DNA from: Paraburkholderia megapolitana
GTDB taxonomy: Bacteria; Pseudomonadota; Gammaproteobacteria; Burkholderiales; Burkholderiaceae
Direction: 5' to 3'
Length of the DNA stretch: 64,000 bases
Assembly: GCF_007556815.1 (NCBI RefSeq)
Contig: NZ_CP041743.1
Span: forward strand, 2,887,001-2,951,000
In this document: positions 47,763 through 56,811 of the stretch, in pieces
Position numbering within the stretch: the first letter of the stretch is position 1
Layout of the letters: every line of letters begins with the position of its first letter
Made by a program: the position numbers and the translations under genes
The notes under the pieces: generated by a model
Database searches by the model: none
What the model was told of the DNA's origin: nothing
What the model saw: only the letters and a program-made list of their open reading frames with translations

Positions 47763-48749
47763 TCACCGTCCCGGCGGCGTCCAGATTCGAATGTCAGTCG
47801 CCTTCAACGTCGCCGGAATCAACCCCGCTGCACGATACGTATCCGCGATTCGCTGCTGTTCTCCAAGCTGATCACGCTGCACCGGCACGATTGCATAGCT
47901 GCGCCGGCTGTTCGCCAGCTCGACGGTCGGCGCGGGCAGATTGCCCCACAGCGGCGCGAGAATCTGCGCCGCTTCCTGTGGATGCGCCTTGACCCACTGC
48001 CCCTTCTCCTTCAGTTCATCGAACACCGCACGCAGCACATCAGGATGTCGTTCCGCAAACGAAGTCGTCGCCGTGTAGAAGCGGTTGTATTGCGCGAGCC
48101 CATCGGAACCGTCCGCGACCACACGCACATGCGCTTCACGCTGCTGGGCGGCCAGGAACGGGTCCCAGATCACCCACGCATCGACATTGCCGCCGCGAAA
48201 CGCTGCGAGCGCATCGGGCGCTTCGAGGTACCGGACCTGAATGTCATTGATCGTCAGGCCCGCTTTCGCGAGCGCAACCAGCAGCAGGAAATTACAGCCC
48301 GAACCCTTCGATACCGCGACGCGTTTTCCTTTCAGATCGGAAACCGTACGGATTGCCGAATCGGGCGGCACGATAATCGCCTGCGCGGATGGTGCCGACG
48401 TTTCCTCGGCGTAATACGTGAGCGGCGCATTCGCCGCCTGCGTGAACAACGCAAATGCATCGGCGACGTCCGCATGCAGATCGACGCTGCCCGCATTCAG
48501 CGATTGCAGCAGCCCCGTCGAAAACTCGTGCCAACTCACGTCGTAGCCCAGCGCGCCGAGTTTCTTCTCGAGTTCGCCGGTGCGCTTGAGCAGAATGAAC
48601 AGCGTCGACGAACGCTGGTAGCTGATCGACACGGTTTCGCGCGCACTCGCTGCGCTGGGTAGGCATAGCGCGCTCGCCAGTACGCCGGTGACAAACAGCG
48701 TCGCAGTGGCAGTTCGCAAGCGAGGAAGTCGGGTGAAAAAAGCGTGCAT
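47763..48749 (-). CDS. SsuA/TauA-type sulfonate-binding protein
   Basis: A 328-residue periplasmic protein with a signal peptide ending near SAASA (about 36). The mature part starts ETVSISYQRSSTLFILLKRTGELEKKLGALG and contains TGLLQSLNAGSVDLHADV and DLKGKRVAVSKGSGCNFLLLVAL, typical of aliphatic sulfonate or taurine binding proteins. No SsuB/SsuC genes are adjacent, so it must use transporter subunits encoded elsewhere. It is divergent from an SsuD-like gene. Confidence 0.9.
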   Translation of the reverse strand: MHAFFTRLPRLRTATATLFVTGVLASALCLPSAASARETVSISYQRSSTLFILLKRTGELEKKLGALGYDVSWHEFSTGLLQSLNAGSVDLHADVADAFALFTQAANAPLTYYAEETSAPSAQAIIVPPDSAIRTVSDLKGKRVAVSKGSGCNFLLLVALAKAGLTINDIQVRYLEAPDALAAFRGGNVDAWVIWDPFLAAQQREAHVRVVADGSDGLAQYNRFYTATTSFAERHPDVLRAVFDELKEKGQWVKAHPQEAAQILAPLWGNLPAPTVELANSRRSYAIVPVQRDQLGEQQRIADTYRAAGLIPATLKATDIRIWTPPGR

Positions 48750-48905
48750 TGGTCGAGTTCCGGTTGACGAAGGAACCGACCACTATATAAAGAACGTCCG
48801 ATGCATCAAATGCCGATTTAATCGATCGATAGCGGCAGAAATTGGAACGTTCGCACGCCAGGACAGGCATCATGTTTGCCGGCTTTATGTGGAGCGCTTT
48901 CTTTC

Positions 48906-49973
48906 ATGTCGACCTTCCCCGCCCGCTTCGGCATCTGGGCGCTCGTACACGGCAGCCGCGCGGCGCTGCAAGATCCCGACGAACCGTATGACGCATCGTG
49001 GGCGCGCAATCGTGCGCTGGTACTCGATGCGGAACGCCTCGGTTACGACTCGGTGCTCGTCGCGCAGCACACGATCAATCCGCACGACCCGAATCTCGAT
49101 CAGCTCGAAGCGTGGACCACATCGGCGGCACTCGCCGCGCTGACGTCGCGCATCGAGATCATCGCGGCGATCAAGCCGTACCTGTACCACCCGGTCGTGC
49201 TCGCGAAGATGGCGCAGCAGATCGAGCACATCAGCGGCGGGCGCTTTGCGCTGAATCTCGTCAATGCATGGAATCGCCCGGAACTGGAGCGCGCGGGCAT
49301 CGGTTTCGCCGAGCACGATGCGCGCTATGCGTATGGACGCGAATGGATCACGGTGGTCGATAAGTTGCTGCGCGGCGAACGTACGTCGTTTGCCGCCGAA
49401 CACTTTCATATCGACGATTACCAGCTACGCCCCGCCGATCCATTTCGCGCCCGGCCACGCATCTATGTAGGCGGCGAATCGGAGCCGGCGCGCGCGCTCG
49501 TCGCCGATGCCGGCGACGTGTGGTTTATCAACGGTCAGCCGCTCGACGACGTCACTGCGCTGATTGCCGACGTGTCGCAACGGCCGCGTCCCAACGGTGC
49601 ACCACCGCTACGCTTCGGGCTGTCGGCATTCGCGATCGCGCGCGAATCGGACGCGCTTGCTGCCGATCATCTCGCGCATCTGTTCGCCCTCGCGGCAAAA
49701 GATGCTCCACTGCGCGCGCAGCAAAAGCAGAACATCGACCCGAAGGCCGTGATGTTCCAGACCTTCGCGCAAACGCCGCGAGTCGGTTCGAACGGCGGCA
49801 CCGCGGCGGGGTTGGTCGGTAGCTACGATACGGTCGCCGAACGGATCGTAGCGTTTCGTCGCGCGGGCATCGAACTCTTCATGCTGCAGTTCCAGCCGTT
49901 CGAAGCCGACATGCAGCGCTTTGCCGAAGAAGTGATCCCACGCGTGCGGGCACTTGAACACGCGACGATTTAA
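48906..49973 (+). CDS. SsuD-type FMN-dependent alkanesulfonate monooxygenase
   Basis: A 355-residue luciferase-like flavin monooxygenase. GRFALNLVNAWNRPEL and YVGGESEPARALVADAGDVWFINGQPL are close to SsuD, which oxidises alkanesulfonates with FMNH2 to release sulfite. The ATG at 48906 fits the family start (FPARFGIWALVHG). It is divergent from the sulfonate-binding gene 156 bp away and converges with the next operon. A flavin reductase is not adjacent. Confidence 0.9.
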   Translation: MSTFPARFGIWALVHGSRAALQDPDEPYDASWARNRALVLDAERLGYDSVLVAQHTINPHDPNLDQLEAWTTSAALAALTSRIEIIAAIKPYLYHPVVLAKMAQQIEHISGGRFALNLVNAWNRPELERAGIGFAEHDARYAYGREWITVVDKLLRGERTSFAAEHFHIDDYQLRPADPFRARPRIYVGGESEPARALVADAGDVWFINGQPLDDVTALIADVSQRPRPNGAPPLRFGLSAFAIARESDALAADHLAHLFALAAKDAPLRAQQKQNIDPKAVMFQTFAQTPRVGSNGGTAAGLVGSYDTVAERIVAFRRAGIELFMLQFQPFEADMQRFAEEVIPRVRALEHATI

Positions 49974-49994
49974 CTCACGACGCTGCGCGCGTAC

Positions 49995-50849
49995 CTACTG
50001 CGGCGTTACCCCATTCACGCCGATCTTCGCCACGGCGCTCGACTGCAGCCCCCACTTCGCGACGATCGTGCGATACGTGCCGTTCGCGACCAGCCTGTTC
50101 AACGCGGCAAGCACCGCGTCACGCAGCTTCGGATTCGACTTCGCAAACGCAATGCCTTCGGGCGACGTCGCGAACGGCTCGCCGATTGGCTTGTAGGTGT
50201 TCGGTTCGAGTTTCATCGCGTACGGCAACGTTTCGCTGCCCTGCACACCCGCCGCGATCCGTGTCTGCTTGAGCTGCATGCGCGCCGACGATGTGTCTTC
50301 GGTGCCGACCACGGTGATCGCCGGTTTGCCGGCTGCGACGCAGTGTTGCGCGCTCCAGTCGGCGGTATCGGCGGGGAACGATGTGCTGCGGCTCGTACCG
50401 ACCGACTTGCCGCATAGATCGGTGGCGCTGCGGATCTCGCCCGCGCGCGATGCCAGGATGTAGAACTGCGCGCCCGAATTCACGTAGTCGAGAAAATCGA
50501 CGCTGTCACGGCGCTTCGGCAGATCGCTCATGCCGCTCAGAATCATGTCGACGCGCCCGGTCGTCAGCGACGGCAGCAACTGCTCGAATGCCGATTCCTG
50601 CCATTCGAGCTTCACGCCGAGTTCCTTCGCGATCGCGTTGCCGAGATCGATGTCGAAACCGGTCAGCTCGCCGCTGTCCGGGTCCTTGTATTCCATCGGC
50701 GGATAAATCGAATTGACCGCGACCTTGATCGTTTTCGATTTCGCGATCACATCGGGCAAGGTCTGCGCGTGCAAGACACTGACGCTGCACAGCGTCGACA
50801 GCAAGAACACCAGCAAGCCGGAGGCAGCGCGTAGCGGAGTGAGATTCAT
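49995..50849 (-). CDS. Amino acid ABC binding protein, second copy
   Basis: A 284-residue SBP_bac_3 protein with a signal peptide ending near VLHA (about 28). It is clearly paralogous to the binding protein at 54.2-55.0 kb: YPPMEYKDPDSGELTGFDIDLG against YPPFEYKDPATDKLMGFDVDLG, and DMILSGMSDLPKRRDSVDFLDY against DIILSGMTDLPARRSAVDFLDY. It is the last gene of the argH-family operon, 49 bp after the MmgE/PrpD gene. Confidence 0.9.
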   Translation of the reverse strand: MNLTPLRAASGLLVFLLSTLCSVSVLHAQTLPDVIAKSKTIKVAVNSIYPPMEYKDPDSGELTGFDIDLGNAIAKELGVKLEWQESAFEQLLPSLTTGRVDMILSGMSDLPKRRDSVDFLDYVNSGAQFYILASRAGEIRSATDLCGKSVGTSRSTSFPADTADWSAQHCVAAGKPAITVVGTEDTSSARMQLKQTRIAAGVQGSETLPYAMKLEPNTYKPIGEPFATSPEGIAFAKSNPKLRDAVLAALNRLVANGTYRTIVAKWGLQSSAVAKIGVNGVTPQ

Positions 50850-50898
50850 CGATGACGTCCTTTTGTTTTGAAGAGTCTGTGAGGCGTGTTTGCGCATT

Positions 50899-52302
50899 TC
50901 ACTGCAACGCTGCGCGCGTGTCGGCGTGACCCACAAGCGAGCGCAACAACCTACGTACATCGGCGATACGCTCAAGACCGAGCACCGCATCGGCCAGTGC
51001 GGCAAGCGGTGCTTCGTCGAGCACGACACCGGCAAGCGAGCGGTACTTTGCGAGCAACGCGTCATCCGCTAGCGGATTGCGTGGATCGCCGAGCGGCACC
51101 GGTACTTGCAGTGAGCGCGGCTCGGCATCGCGCATCGACAGTGTGACGAACGGTTCGTCGAGATCGGACATCGCTGGATCGACTTCGAGCACGATGCGCG
51201 ACATCGCAACGCCAATGCGCGGGTCGCGACGCTGCGCGTCGGCATACGCATCGAGCCCCGCGTGACCGTACACCAGCGCGGCGGCAAGCGCATACGGCAG
51301 GCTCATCTGCGCGGACGCAAGCGGATGCAGATCGCGGCCGCCGCACATCCGCTCGACGAACGCGCTGAGCCGCACATGTACGTCTTCCAGCCGGTCGAGA
51401 TCGCACGCGCGGTGGCCTAGTAGTTCGAGCGTTGCATCGACGGCTGCGTGCGCGCTGCGGCACGACGCATGCGGCTTGACCGAGCAGCGCATCAGCTTCC
51501 ACTGCGTACCGAGATCGGCGAGCAGCGCAGCCGGCTCTTGCGTTTCGGCTGCGAATGCGTTGAAGAAGCCGCCCCAGACGTCCGCGAAGACCTGGCTAGG
51601 TCCACTCACGCCCTCGCGTGCCAGCAGTGCGGCCAGCAGACCGCCCTCGGCTGCGCGCCCCGTATGCATCCGCTTGGTCTGCGACGCGTCGTGAATGAAG
51701 CCCCACAGGCCGCCTGCGAAACTGCCCGCGTGACCGAGCGCCGCGGCTGTCTGCGCGGCGTCGAGTCCCAGCAGACGTGCGGCCGCGGCCGCCGCACCGA
51801 ACACGCCGCAGGTCATCGTCGAATGCCAGCCGCGGCCGTTGTGCGGCGAGTAGCCGCCGCACGCTTCGAGCACGCGGCGCCCGACGTCGTAGCCGAGCAC
51901 GACCGCGGCGATAAACGCACGTCCCGACACGGGCCGCTCGCTACACGCGAGCGCCGCAAACGCGGCGGGCAGCACCACCGCACCCGAGTGATCGCAGCCG
52001 CCCGAATCGTCGAGTTCGAGCGCATGCGCCGCGACGCCGTTGACGAACGCCGCATCGCGAGGACCGAACGCGAGTCTGGTGCCCCATGCACCCGTAGCAC
52101 CGGAACCAGCCGCTTGCATCGGTTGCATGATCGCACGGGCGCTGCGTGCTTCGAGCGCGGCCGAACCCGCCAGCGCCGCGCCGAGCGTATCGAGAATATG
52201 CCGCTTCGCACGCCCAACGACGGGTTCGGGAATCGCATCATCGGGCAAGCCAGCGACGAAGCCCGCCAGTTGTTCCGACAAGGACCGGTCGCGCGCGCTC
52301 AT
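50899..52302 (-). CDS. MmgE/PrpD-family protein, iminodisuccinate-epimerase-like candidate
   Basis: A 467-residue helical protein of the MmgE/PrpD family (KRHILDTLGAALAGS; HALELDDSGGCDHSGAVVLPAAFA; GWHSTMTCGVFGAAAAAARLLGL; RMHTGRAAEGG; SVKPHASCRSAHAAVDA). Family members dehydrate 2-methylcitrate, decarboxylate cis-aconitate or epimerise iminodisuccinate. In this operon an ArgH-type C-N lyase is encoded, the same partnership as in iminodisuccinate degraders, so an epimerase role is proposed. It is coupled to the deacetylase-fold gene upstream by ATGA (52299-52302). Confidence 0.85.
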   Translation of the reverse strand: MSARDRSLSEQLAGFVAGLPDDAIPEPVVGRAKRHILDTLGAALAGSAALEARSARAIMQPMQAAGSGATGAWGTRLAFGPRDAAFVNGVAAHALELDDSGGCDHSGAVVLPAAFAALACSERPVSGRAFIAAVVLGYDVGRRVLEACGGYSPHNGRGWHSTMTCGVFGAAAAAARLLGLDAAQTAAALGHAGSFAGGLWGFIHDASQTKRMHTGRAAEGGLLAALLAREGVSGPSQVFADVWGGFFNAFAAETQEPAALLADLGTQWKLMRCSVKPHASCRSAHAAVDATLELLGHRACDLDRLEDVHVRLSAFVERMCGGRDLHPLASAQMSLPYALAAALVYGHAGLDAYADAQRRDPRIGVAMSRIVLEVDPAMSDLDEPFVTLSMRDAEPRSLQVPVPLGDPRNPLADDALLAKYRSLAGVVLDEAPLAALADAVLGLERIADVRRLLRSLVGHADTRAALQ

Positions 52303-53228
52303 GCGACCGCCTGCCGGTATTGCTCGAACACGTCGACCGGATGACCGGGTTCGTTGCGTGCGATCGTCGCCCGCCACCACTCCGCGACTTCGGCGCCGGT
52401 GGCAAACCACACGTCGTGGTGCGTGCGCATCTCGGCGAGCAGTTCGCGTAACACGTCGATGCGCCCCGCGGTACCGATGATCTCCGGATGCAAGCGCAAC
52501 ACGAAGCACAAGCCAAAGCGATGGAATGCAGCGAAGTCCTGCTTCAGGTTGGACAGCACCTCGCGATACGACGGGATGCGCGGCTGTCCGACCGGCACCG
52601 CCGGCGACAGGTTGTACGCGAAGTACGGCTCGTCTTCGAGTTCATAGTGCAACGGCAGTTCGACGAGCGGCGCTGCGGTACGCGGTGTGTCAGTCTGTGC
52701 GGGGAGTTCTGTCGGATGGAAATACGGCAGATCGTCGCCGCGCCACGACGACGACCACGTCACACCCTCGTCGCGGATGAAATCCGCGAAACCGGGCGCC
52801 CAGTTGCCGTAGAACGAGCGGAACCCTTGCGCGCGCCGGCCGGTTAGCGCCGCAAGCGCATCCTGTCCCGCGAAAAAAGCGCGCCGCTGCTCGTTGAGCG
52901 TCAGCGTATCGAAGTTTTCGCAACGATCGCCGGAGGTACCCAGTTCGTGACCGCATGCAGCGATCTCGCTGACGAGCCCGGCATGCGTCTTCACGACTTG
53001 CCCGGGCACGAACCAGCTCGAACGCACGCCGGCTTCGTCGAGTGCGTCTAGTACGCGATCCACACCGCGCTTCGCGCCGTAGCGCCACACCGACAACGAT
53101 TTCTCGCGACCCGCGATGCGCGGCTCCTGCGTCAGGATGCCGAGATCGTCGTTGAAGTCGACCGTGACGACGACCGCGCAGCGTGCGCGCTGCGGCCAGA
53201 TCGTTTTGCTTCCATTCGCGTTGTTCAT
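52299..53228 (-). CDS. Polysaccharide-deacetylase-fold protein lacking metal-binding histidines
   Basis: A 309-residue NodB-fold protein (VDFNDDLG at about 23-30, FRSFYGNWAPGF, RLHPEIIG). The usual HxxxH metal motif of the family is degenerate: the loop reads HELGTSGDRCENF, with Ser and Cys where the sister protein next door has HGYRH. It may be metal-free, as described for allantoinase PuuE, or a non-enzymatic partner. It overlaps both neighbours by ATGA, so it is part of the catabolic operon. The substrate is likely an amide or N-acyl compound. Confidence 0.83.
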   Translation of the reverse strand: MNNANGSKTIWPQRARCAVVVTVDFNDDLGILTQEPRIAGREKSLSVWRYGAKRGVDRVLDALDEAGVRSSWFVPGQVVKTHAGLVSEIAACGHELGTSGDRCENFDTLTLNEQRRAFFAGQDALAALTGRRAQGFRSFYGNWAPGFADFIRDEGVTWSSSWRGDDLPYFHPTELPAQTDTPRTAAPLVELPLHYELEDEPYFAYNLSPAVPVGQPRIPSYREVLSNLKQDFAAFHRFGLCFVLRLHPEIIGTAGRIDVLRELLAEMRTHHDVWFATGAEVAEWWRATIARNEPGHPVDVFEQYRQAVA

Positions 53229-54163
53229 CTACGAAATTCCTGCACCGCGGTAGTCGTTGAGTTGGCCACATACGTATCGCGCCACCATTGCGCGACATCC
53301 CGACACGCGGCGAACCACACCCCGTCCTGCTCGCGCATATGATCGATCAACCGTTCGAGCAACGGGATGCGCCCAGGCTTGCCCGATACCTTCGGATGAA
53401 ACAGCGTCGTCAGACACAGCCCGTCGCGATGCGAACCGTCGAACTCGCGCCGCCAGTTATCGAACGTCGTGTCGTAACTCGCGATGCGGTCGAGGCTCGC
53501 GGGGAAGTCCGGGTTGCGGTGATACGCGAGCGACGCGTAATCGTCCAGTTCCCAGCGGCCCGGAATCTCGACCATCGGCTCGGCGATACCTTCCGCGTGC
53601 ATCAGGTATGGCCGGTCGTCGCCACGCATCGAACTCGAATAGCGCACGCCGGCTTCGGCGAGCACGCGGATCGTGTCCGGTCCCCAGTCGCCGGAAGGCG
53701 TGCGAAAACCCACCGGGCGAATGCCCAGATACCGTTCGAACACCTCTGCCGAACGCTGCATCACCGCGCGCTGGCCGTCGCTATCGAGCGTCCAGAACGC
53801 TTCGTGCCGATAGCCGTGATACGCGATCTCGTGACCGCCTTCGACGATCGCCGCACATTGCTGCGGCCAGTTCTCGACAACCCAGGCGGGGACGAAGAAG
53901 GTCGCAGGCACAGCCCGCTCGCGCAGCATATCGAGCAGGCGTCGCAACGCGCGCCACGGCCCATAACTGCCGAGCGTGAAGTAAGCCGGATTACGCCAGA
54001 TCGAACCGTCGAGCATCGCATCGCCGGTCGGACCGTCGAGATCGAAGGCAAGCGCGACACACGAGCGGTGCCCGTGCGGCCAGCGCGGCGCAGTACGTGT
54101 GTCGTTAGCGGTTTCCGTGCGCGCGCCGGTGCGTGCGCGCAGCGGCCGGTCAGTTATCGGCAT
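53225..54163 (-). CDS. Polysaccharide-deacetylase-fold hydrolase
   Basis: A 312-residue NodB-fold enzyme. The metal site is intact: FDLDGPTGD with Asp, and HEIAYHGYRHE with two His. FRTPSGDWGP and LFHPKVSGKPGRI complete the motifs. Members hydrolyse N-acetyl groups of sugars or, as PuuE-like proteins, cyclic amides. In an operon with a C-N lyase, MmgE/PrpD protein and amino acid importer, amide or hydantoin hydrolysis fits better than cell-wall work. It overlaps the binding-protein gene by 14 bp and its sister by ATGA. Confidence 0.87.
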   Translation of the reverse strand: MPITDRPLRARTGARTETANDTRTAPRWPHGHRSCVALAFDLDGPTGDAMLDGSIWRNPAYFTLGSYGPWRALRRLLDMLRERAVPATFFVPAWVVENWPQQCAAIVEGGHEIAYHGYRHEAFWTLDSDGQRAVMQRSAEVFERYLGIRPVGFRTPSGDWGPDTIRVLAEAGVRYSSSMRGDDRPYLMHAEGIAEPMVEIPGRWELDDYASLAYHRNPDFPASLDRIASYDTTFDNWRREFDGSHRDGLCLTTLFHPKVSGKPGRIPLLERLIDHMREQDGVWFAACRDVAQWWRDTYVANSTTTAVQEFRR

Positions 54164-55004
54164 TGAGCACCGCCTTCTGCACCGCATGATCCTGCAGACT
54201 CCACTTCGCGAGCAGCTTCTGATAGGTGCCGTCCGCGATCAACTGGTTCAGAGCCGCCGTCAGGCCCGCGGTAATCGCCGCGTTGCTCTTCGCAATGCCG
54301 ATGCCCGTGTACTGCGACAGGAACGGTTTGCCGATCGGCGCATACGCGTTCTGTTCGACCGAGTTCTGGTACGGCAGCGTTTCGCCGCCCTGCACTGCCG
54401 CGTCGAGTCGCGCCTGGCGCAACTGCATGCGCGCATCGGACGAACCATCCGTGCCGACCACATTGATCGGCTTTTTACCGGCCTTCACGCAGTTCGCGTT
54501 GCTCCAGTTCGCCGTGTCGCTGGGGAACGACGTGCGACGGCTCGAACCCACGGTCTTGCCGCACAGCGCGGCCATATCGGGAAACTCTCCGGCGCGTGTC
54601 TTGAGCGTATAAAACTGCGGGCCCGTTGTGATGTAGTCGAGGAAATCGACAGCGCTACGGCGCGCCGGCAGATCGGTCATGCCCGACAGGATGATGTCGA
54701 CGCGATGCGTCGTGAGCGCGCTCATCATCTGTTCGAAACCGGTCTCCTGCCATTGCAACGTCACACCGAGCTTCGCCGCAAGCGCTTCGCCGAGATCGAC
54801 GTCGAAGCCCATCAGTTTGTCGGTGGCCGGGTCCTTGTATTCGAACGGCGGATAGTTGGGCACGATGGCCGCGATCAGCGTGCTCTTGCCGATCGACGGT
54901 ACGGTTCCGGCCTGCGCTGCCGGCAGCGCGCACAACGTCGTTGCCGCGGCTACGAGCGCAACAGCGAGCGTGACCCGCCCGCGCAAACGAAAGAATGCGT
55001 TCAT
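54150..55004 (-). CDS. Amino acid ABC binding protein, first copy
   Basis: A 284-residue SBP_bac_3 protein with a signal peptide ending at LPAAQA (about 32). It carries IVPNYPPFEYKDPATDKLMGFDVDLG and shares most motifs with the copy at 50-50.8 kb. It lies 75 bp downstream of the ATPase gene of the same importer and overlaps the deacetylase gene by 14 bp. It should deliver the operon substrate to the permease. Confidence 0.91.
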   Translation of the reverse strand: MNAFFRLRGRVTLAVALVAAATTLCALPAAQAGTVPSIGKSTLIAAIVPNYPPFEYKDPATDKLMGFDVDLGEALAAKLGVTLQWQETGFEQMMSALTTHRVDIILSGMTDLPARRSAVDFLDYITTGPQFYTLKTRAGEFPDMAALCGKTVGSSRRTSFPSDTANWSNANCVKAGKKPINVVGTDGSSDARMQLRQARLDAAVQGGETLPYQNSVEQNAYAPIGKPFLSQYTGIGIAKSNAAITAGLTAALNQLIADGTYQKLLAKWSLQDHAVQKAVLNADN

Positions 55005-55079
55005 GAACACTCGCTTGAAGTAAAGGTTGGCCGTGCGCGGCACGGCGTGAGATTGGTTATGTGGTTCGACAGTCAGTAC

Positions 55080-55844
55080 TCAGGACAGCACGGCCGACAC
55101 GAAGTCCTGCGTACGGCGGTGTTGCGGATGCGACAGCACCTGGTCCGGTGGACCGCTTTCGACCACCTGCCCCTGATCCATAAACGCCACGCGGCTCGCC
55201 ACTTCGCGTGCAAAGCCGAGTTCGTGCGTGACGACGATCATCGTCATGCCGCTTTGCGCGAGATCGCGCATCACGGCGAGCACTTCGCCGACCAGTTCCG
55301 GATCGAGCGCGGACGTCGGTTCGTCGAACAGCATCAACTGCGGATGCATCGCCAGCGCACGCGCAATCGCCACGCGCTGCTGCTGGCCGCCCGACAGTTC
55401 GACCGGAAACGCATCGCATTTGTGGCCGAGTCCCACGCGCTCGAGTAGCGCCCGCGCTTCTTCGACAGCTTCCACGCGACGCCGCTTGAGCACCTGCACC
55501 GGCCCTTCGATCACGTTTTCCAGCGCCGTCTTGTGCGGAAACAGATTGAAGCGCTGAAACACCATGCCGGTCGCGAGCCGTTGCCGCGCCATCTGCTTTT
55601 CCGACAATGGATAAAGCCGGTCGCCGACGCGCCGGTAGCCGACCAGTTCGCCGTTGACCCACAGCGCACCGTCGTTGATCGCTTCGAGCTGGTTGATACA
55701 GCGCAGGAACGTGCTTTTGCCCGAGCCTGACGGTCCGATCACGCACAGCACTTCGCCTTTCGTTACGTCGAGTGTGATGCCTTGCAGCGCCTTGAAGTCG
55801 CCATAGGACTTGCGTACGTCGACAGCGCGAACGATTGGATTCAT
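55080..55844 (-). CDS. Amino acid ABC transporter ATP-binding protein
   Basis: A 254-residue GlnQ/HisP-type ATPase with Walker [10 protein letters not shown], signature LSGGQQQR, Walker B LMLFDEPT and H-loop VTHE. The ATG at 55844 matches the family start; a longer frame would add about 30 residues. It lies 52 bp after the permease gene and supplies energy to that permease. Confidence 0.94.
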   Translation of the reverse strand: MNPIVRAVDVRKSYGDFKALQGITLDVTKGEVLCVIGPSGSGKSTFLRCINQLEAINDGALWVNGELVGYRRVGDRLYPLSEKQMARQRLATGMVFQRFNLFPHKTALENVIEGPVQVLKRRRVEAVEEARALLERVGLGHKCDAFPVELSGGQQQRVAIARALAMHPQLMLFDEPTSALDPELVGEVLAVMRDLAQSGMTMIVVTHELGFAREVASRVAFMDQGQVVESGPPDQVLSHPQHRRTQDFVSAVLS

Positions 55845-55896
55845 GTTGCCTTGCTCCCCGCGGGGTCCGCGTATTTCGCCGGCATGATTGAGCGAT

Positions 55897-56811
55897 TCAC
55901 TGGCGCCCCGACTTGCGGCCTGCGCCGCGCGCATAACGCCGCTCCACCTGCGTCTGTAGCAACGACAGCACCGTCACGACAGCCAGATACCAGATGGCCG
56001 CAACGATCAGCAGTTCCATCACGCGCGCATTCGCGTAGTAGATGTTCTGCGCGTTGTGCAGCATTTCCGCGTACTGGATCACGCTCGCGAGCGATGTCAG
56101 CTTGACCATGCCGACCAGTTCGTTGCCGATCGGCGGTACGATCACGCGCATCGCCTGCGGCAGGATCACGCGGCGCAATGCCTGCAGCCGCGGCATACCG
56201 ATCGACTTCGCGGCCTCGTACTGGCCGGTGTCGACGGACAGCATGCCCGCGCGTACCACCTCCGACGTATACGCACCCTGATTGATACCGAGGCCGAGCA
56301 ACGCGGCGAGAAACGGCGTCATCACATCGACGGTGCGAAACTCGAACAGCCCTGGAATGCCGAGCGTCGGAAACACCAGCGCGAGGTTGAACCACAGCAG
56401 CAGTTGCAGGATTACCGGTGTGCCGCGAAACAGCCACACATAACCGCGCGCGACCGTTTGCACGACCGGATTGGCGGACAGCCGCATGACCGCGGTAATC
56501 ACACCGAGCACGATGCCGAGCGCCATCGCGAGGATCGTCATCACGACGGTGTTCGCGAGGCCGGTCAGGATCGAACGCGCAGTCAGAAAGCGCGCGACAT
56601 AGCTCCATTCGATCTGTCCGTGCGCAAATGCAACGACCACGTAGCCGATGATCGCGACGATGATCGCCGACGACAGATAACGCCCCCAGTGCCGCCGACG
56701 CACGTGGACCAGTTGCGAGATGTCGGTGAACTCGTGCGCGGCGTTCGTTTCATCTGAGGCACCGCCGGTGGCGAGCAGACCCGGTTGCCCGTCTCTCGAT
56801 GCACTCAACAT
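55897..56811 (-). CDS. Amino acid ABC transporter permease
   Basis: A 304-residue permease with a long cytoplasmic N-terminus (about 45 residues) and about five transmembrane segments. The EAA loop [24 protein letters not shown] and [16 protein letters not shown] are of the HisM/GlnP type. Only one permease gene is present, so it probably forms a homodimer. It overlaps the argH-family gene by 7 bp. Confidence 0.93.
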   Translation of the reverse strand: MLSASRDGQPGLLATGGASDETNAAHEFTDISQLVHVRRRHWGRYLSSAIIVAIIGYVVVAFAHGQIEWSYVARFLTARSILTGLANTVVMTILAMALGIVLGVITAVMRLSANPVVQTVARGYVWLFRGTPVILQLLLWFNLALVFPTLGIPGLFEFRTVDVMTPFLAALLGLGINQGAYTSEVVRAGMLSVDTGQYEAAKSIGMPRLQALRRVILPQAMRVIVPPIGNELVGMVKLTSLASVIQYAEMLHNAQNIYYANARVMELLIVAAIWYLAVVTVLSLLQTQVERRYARGAGRKSGRQ

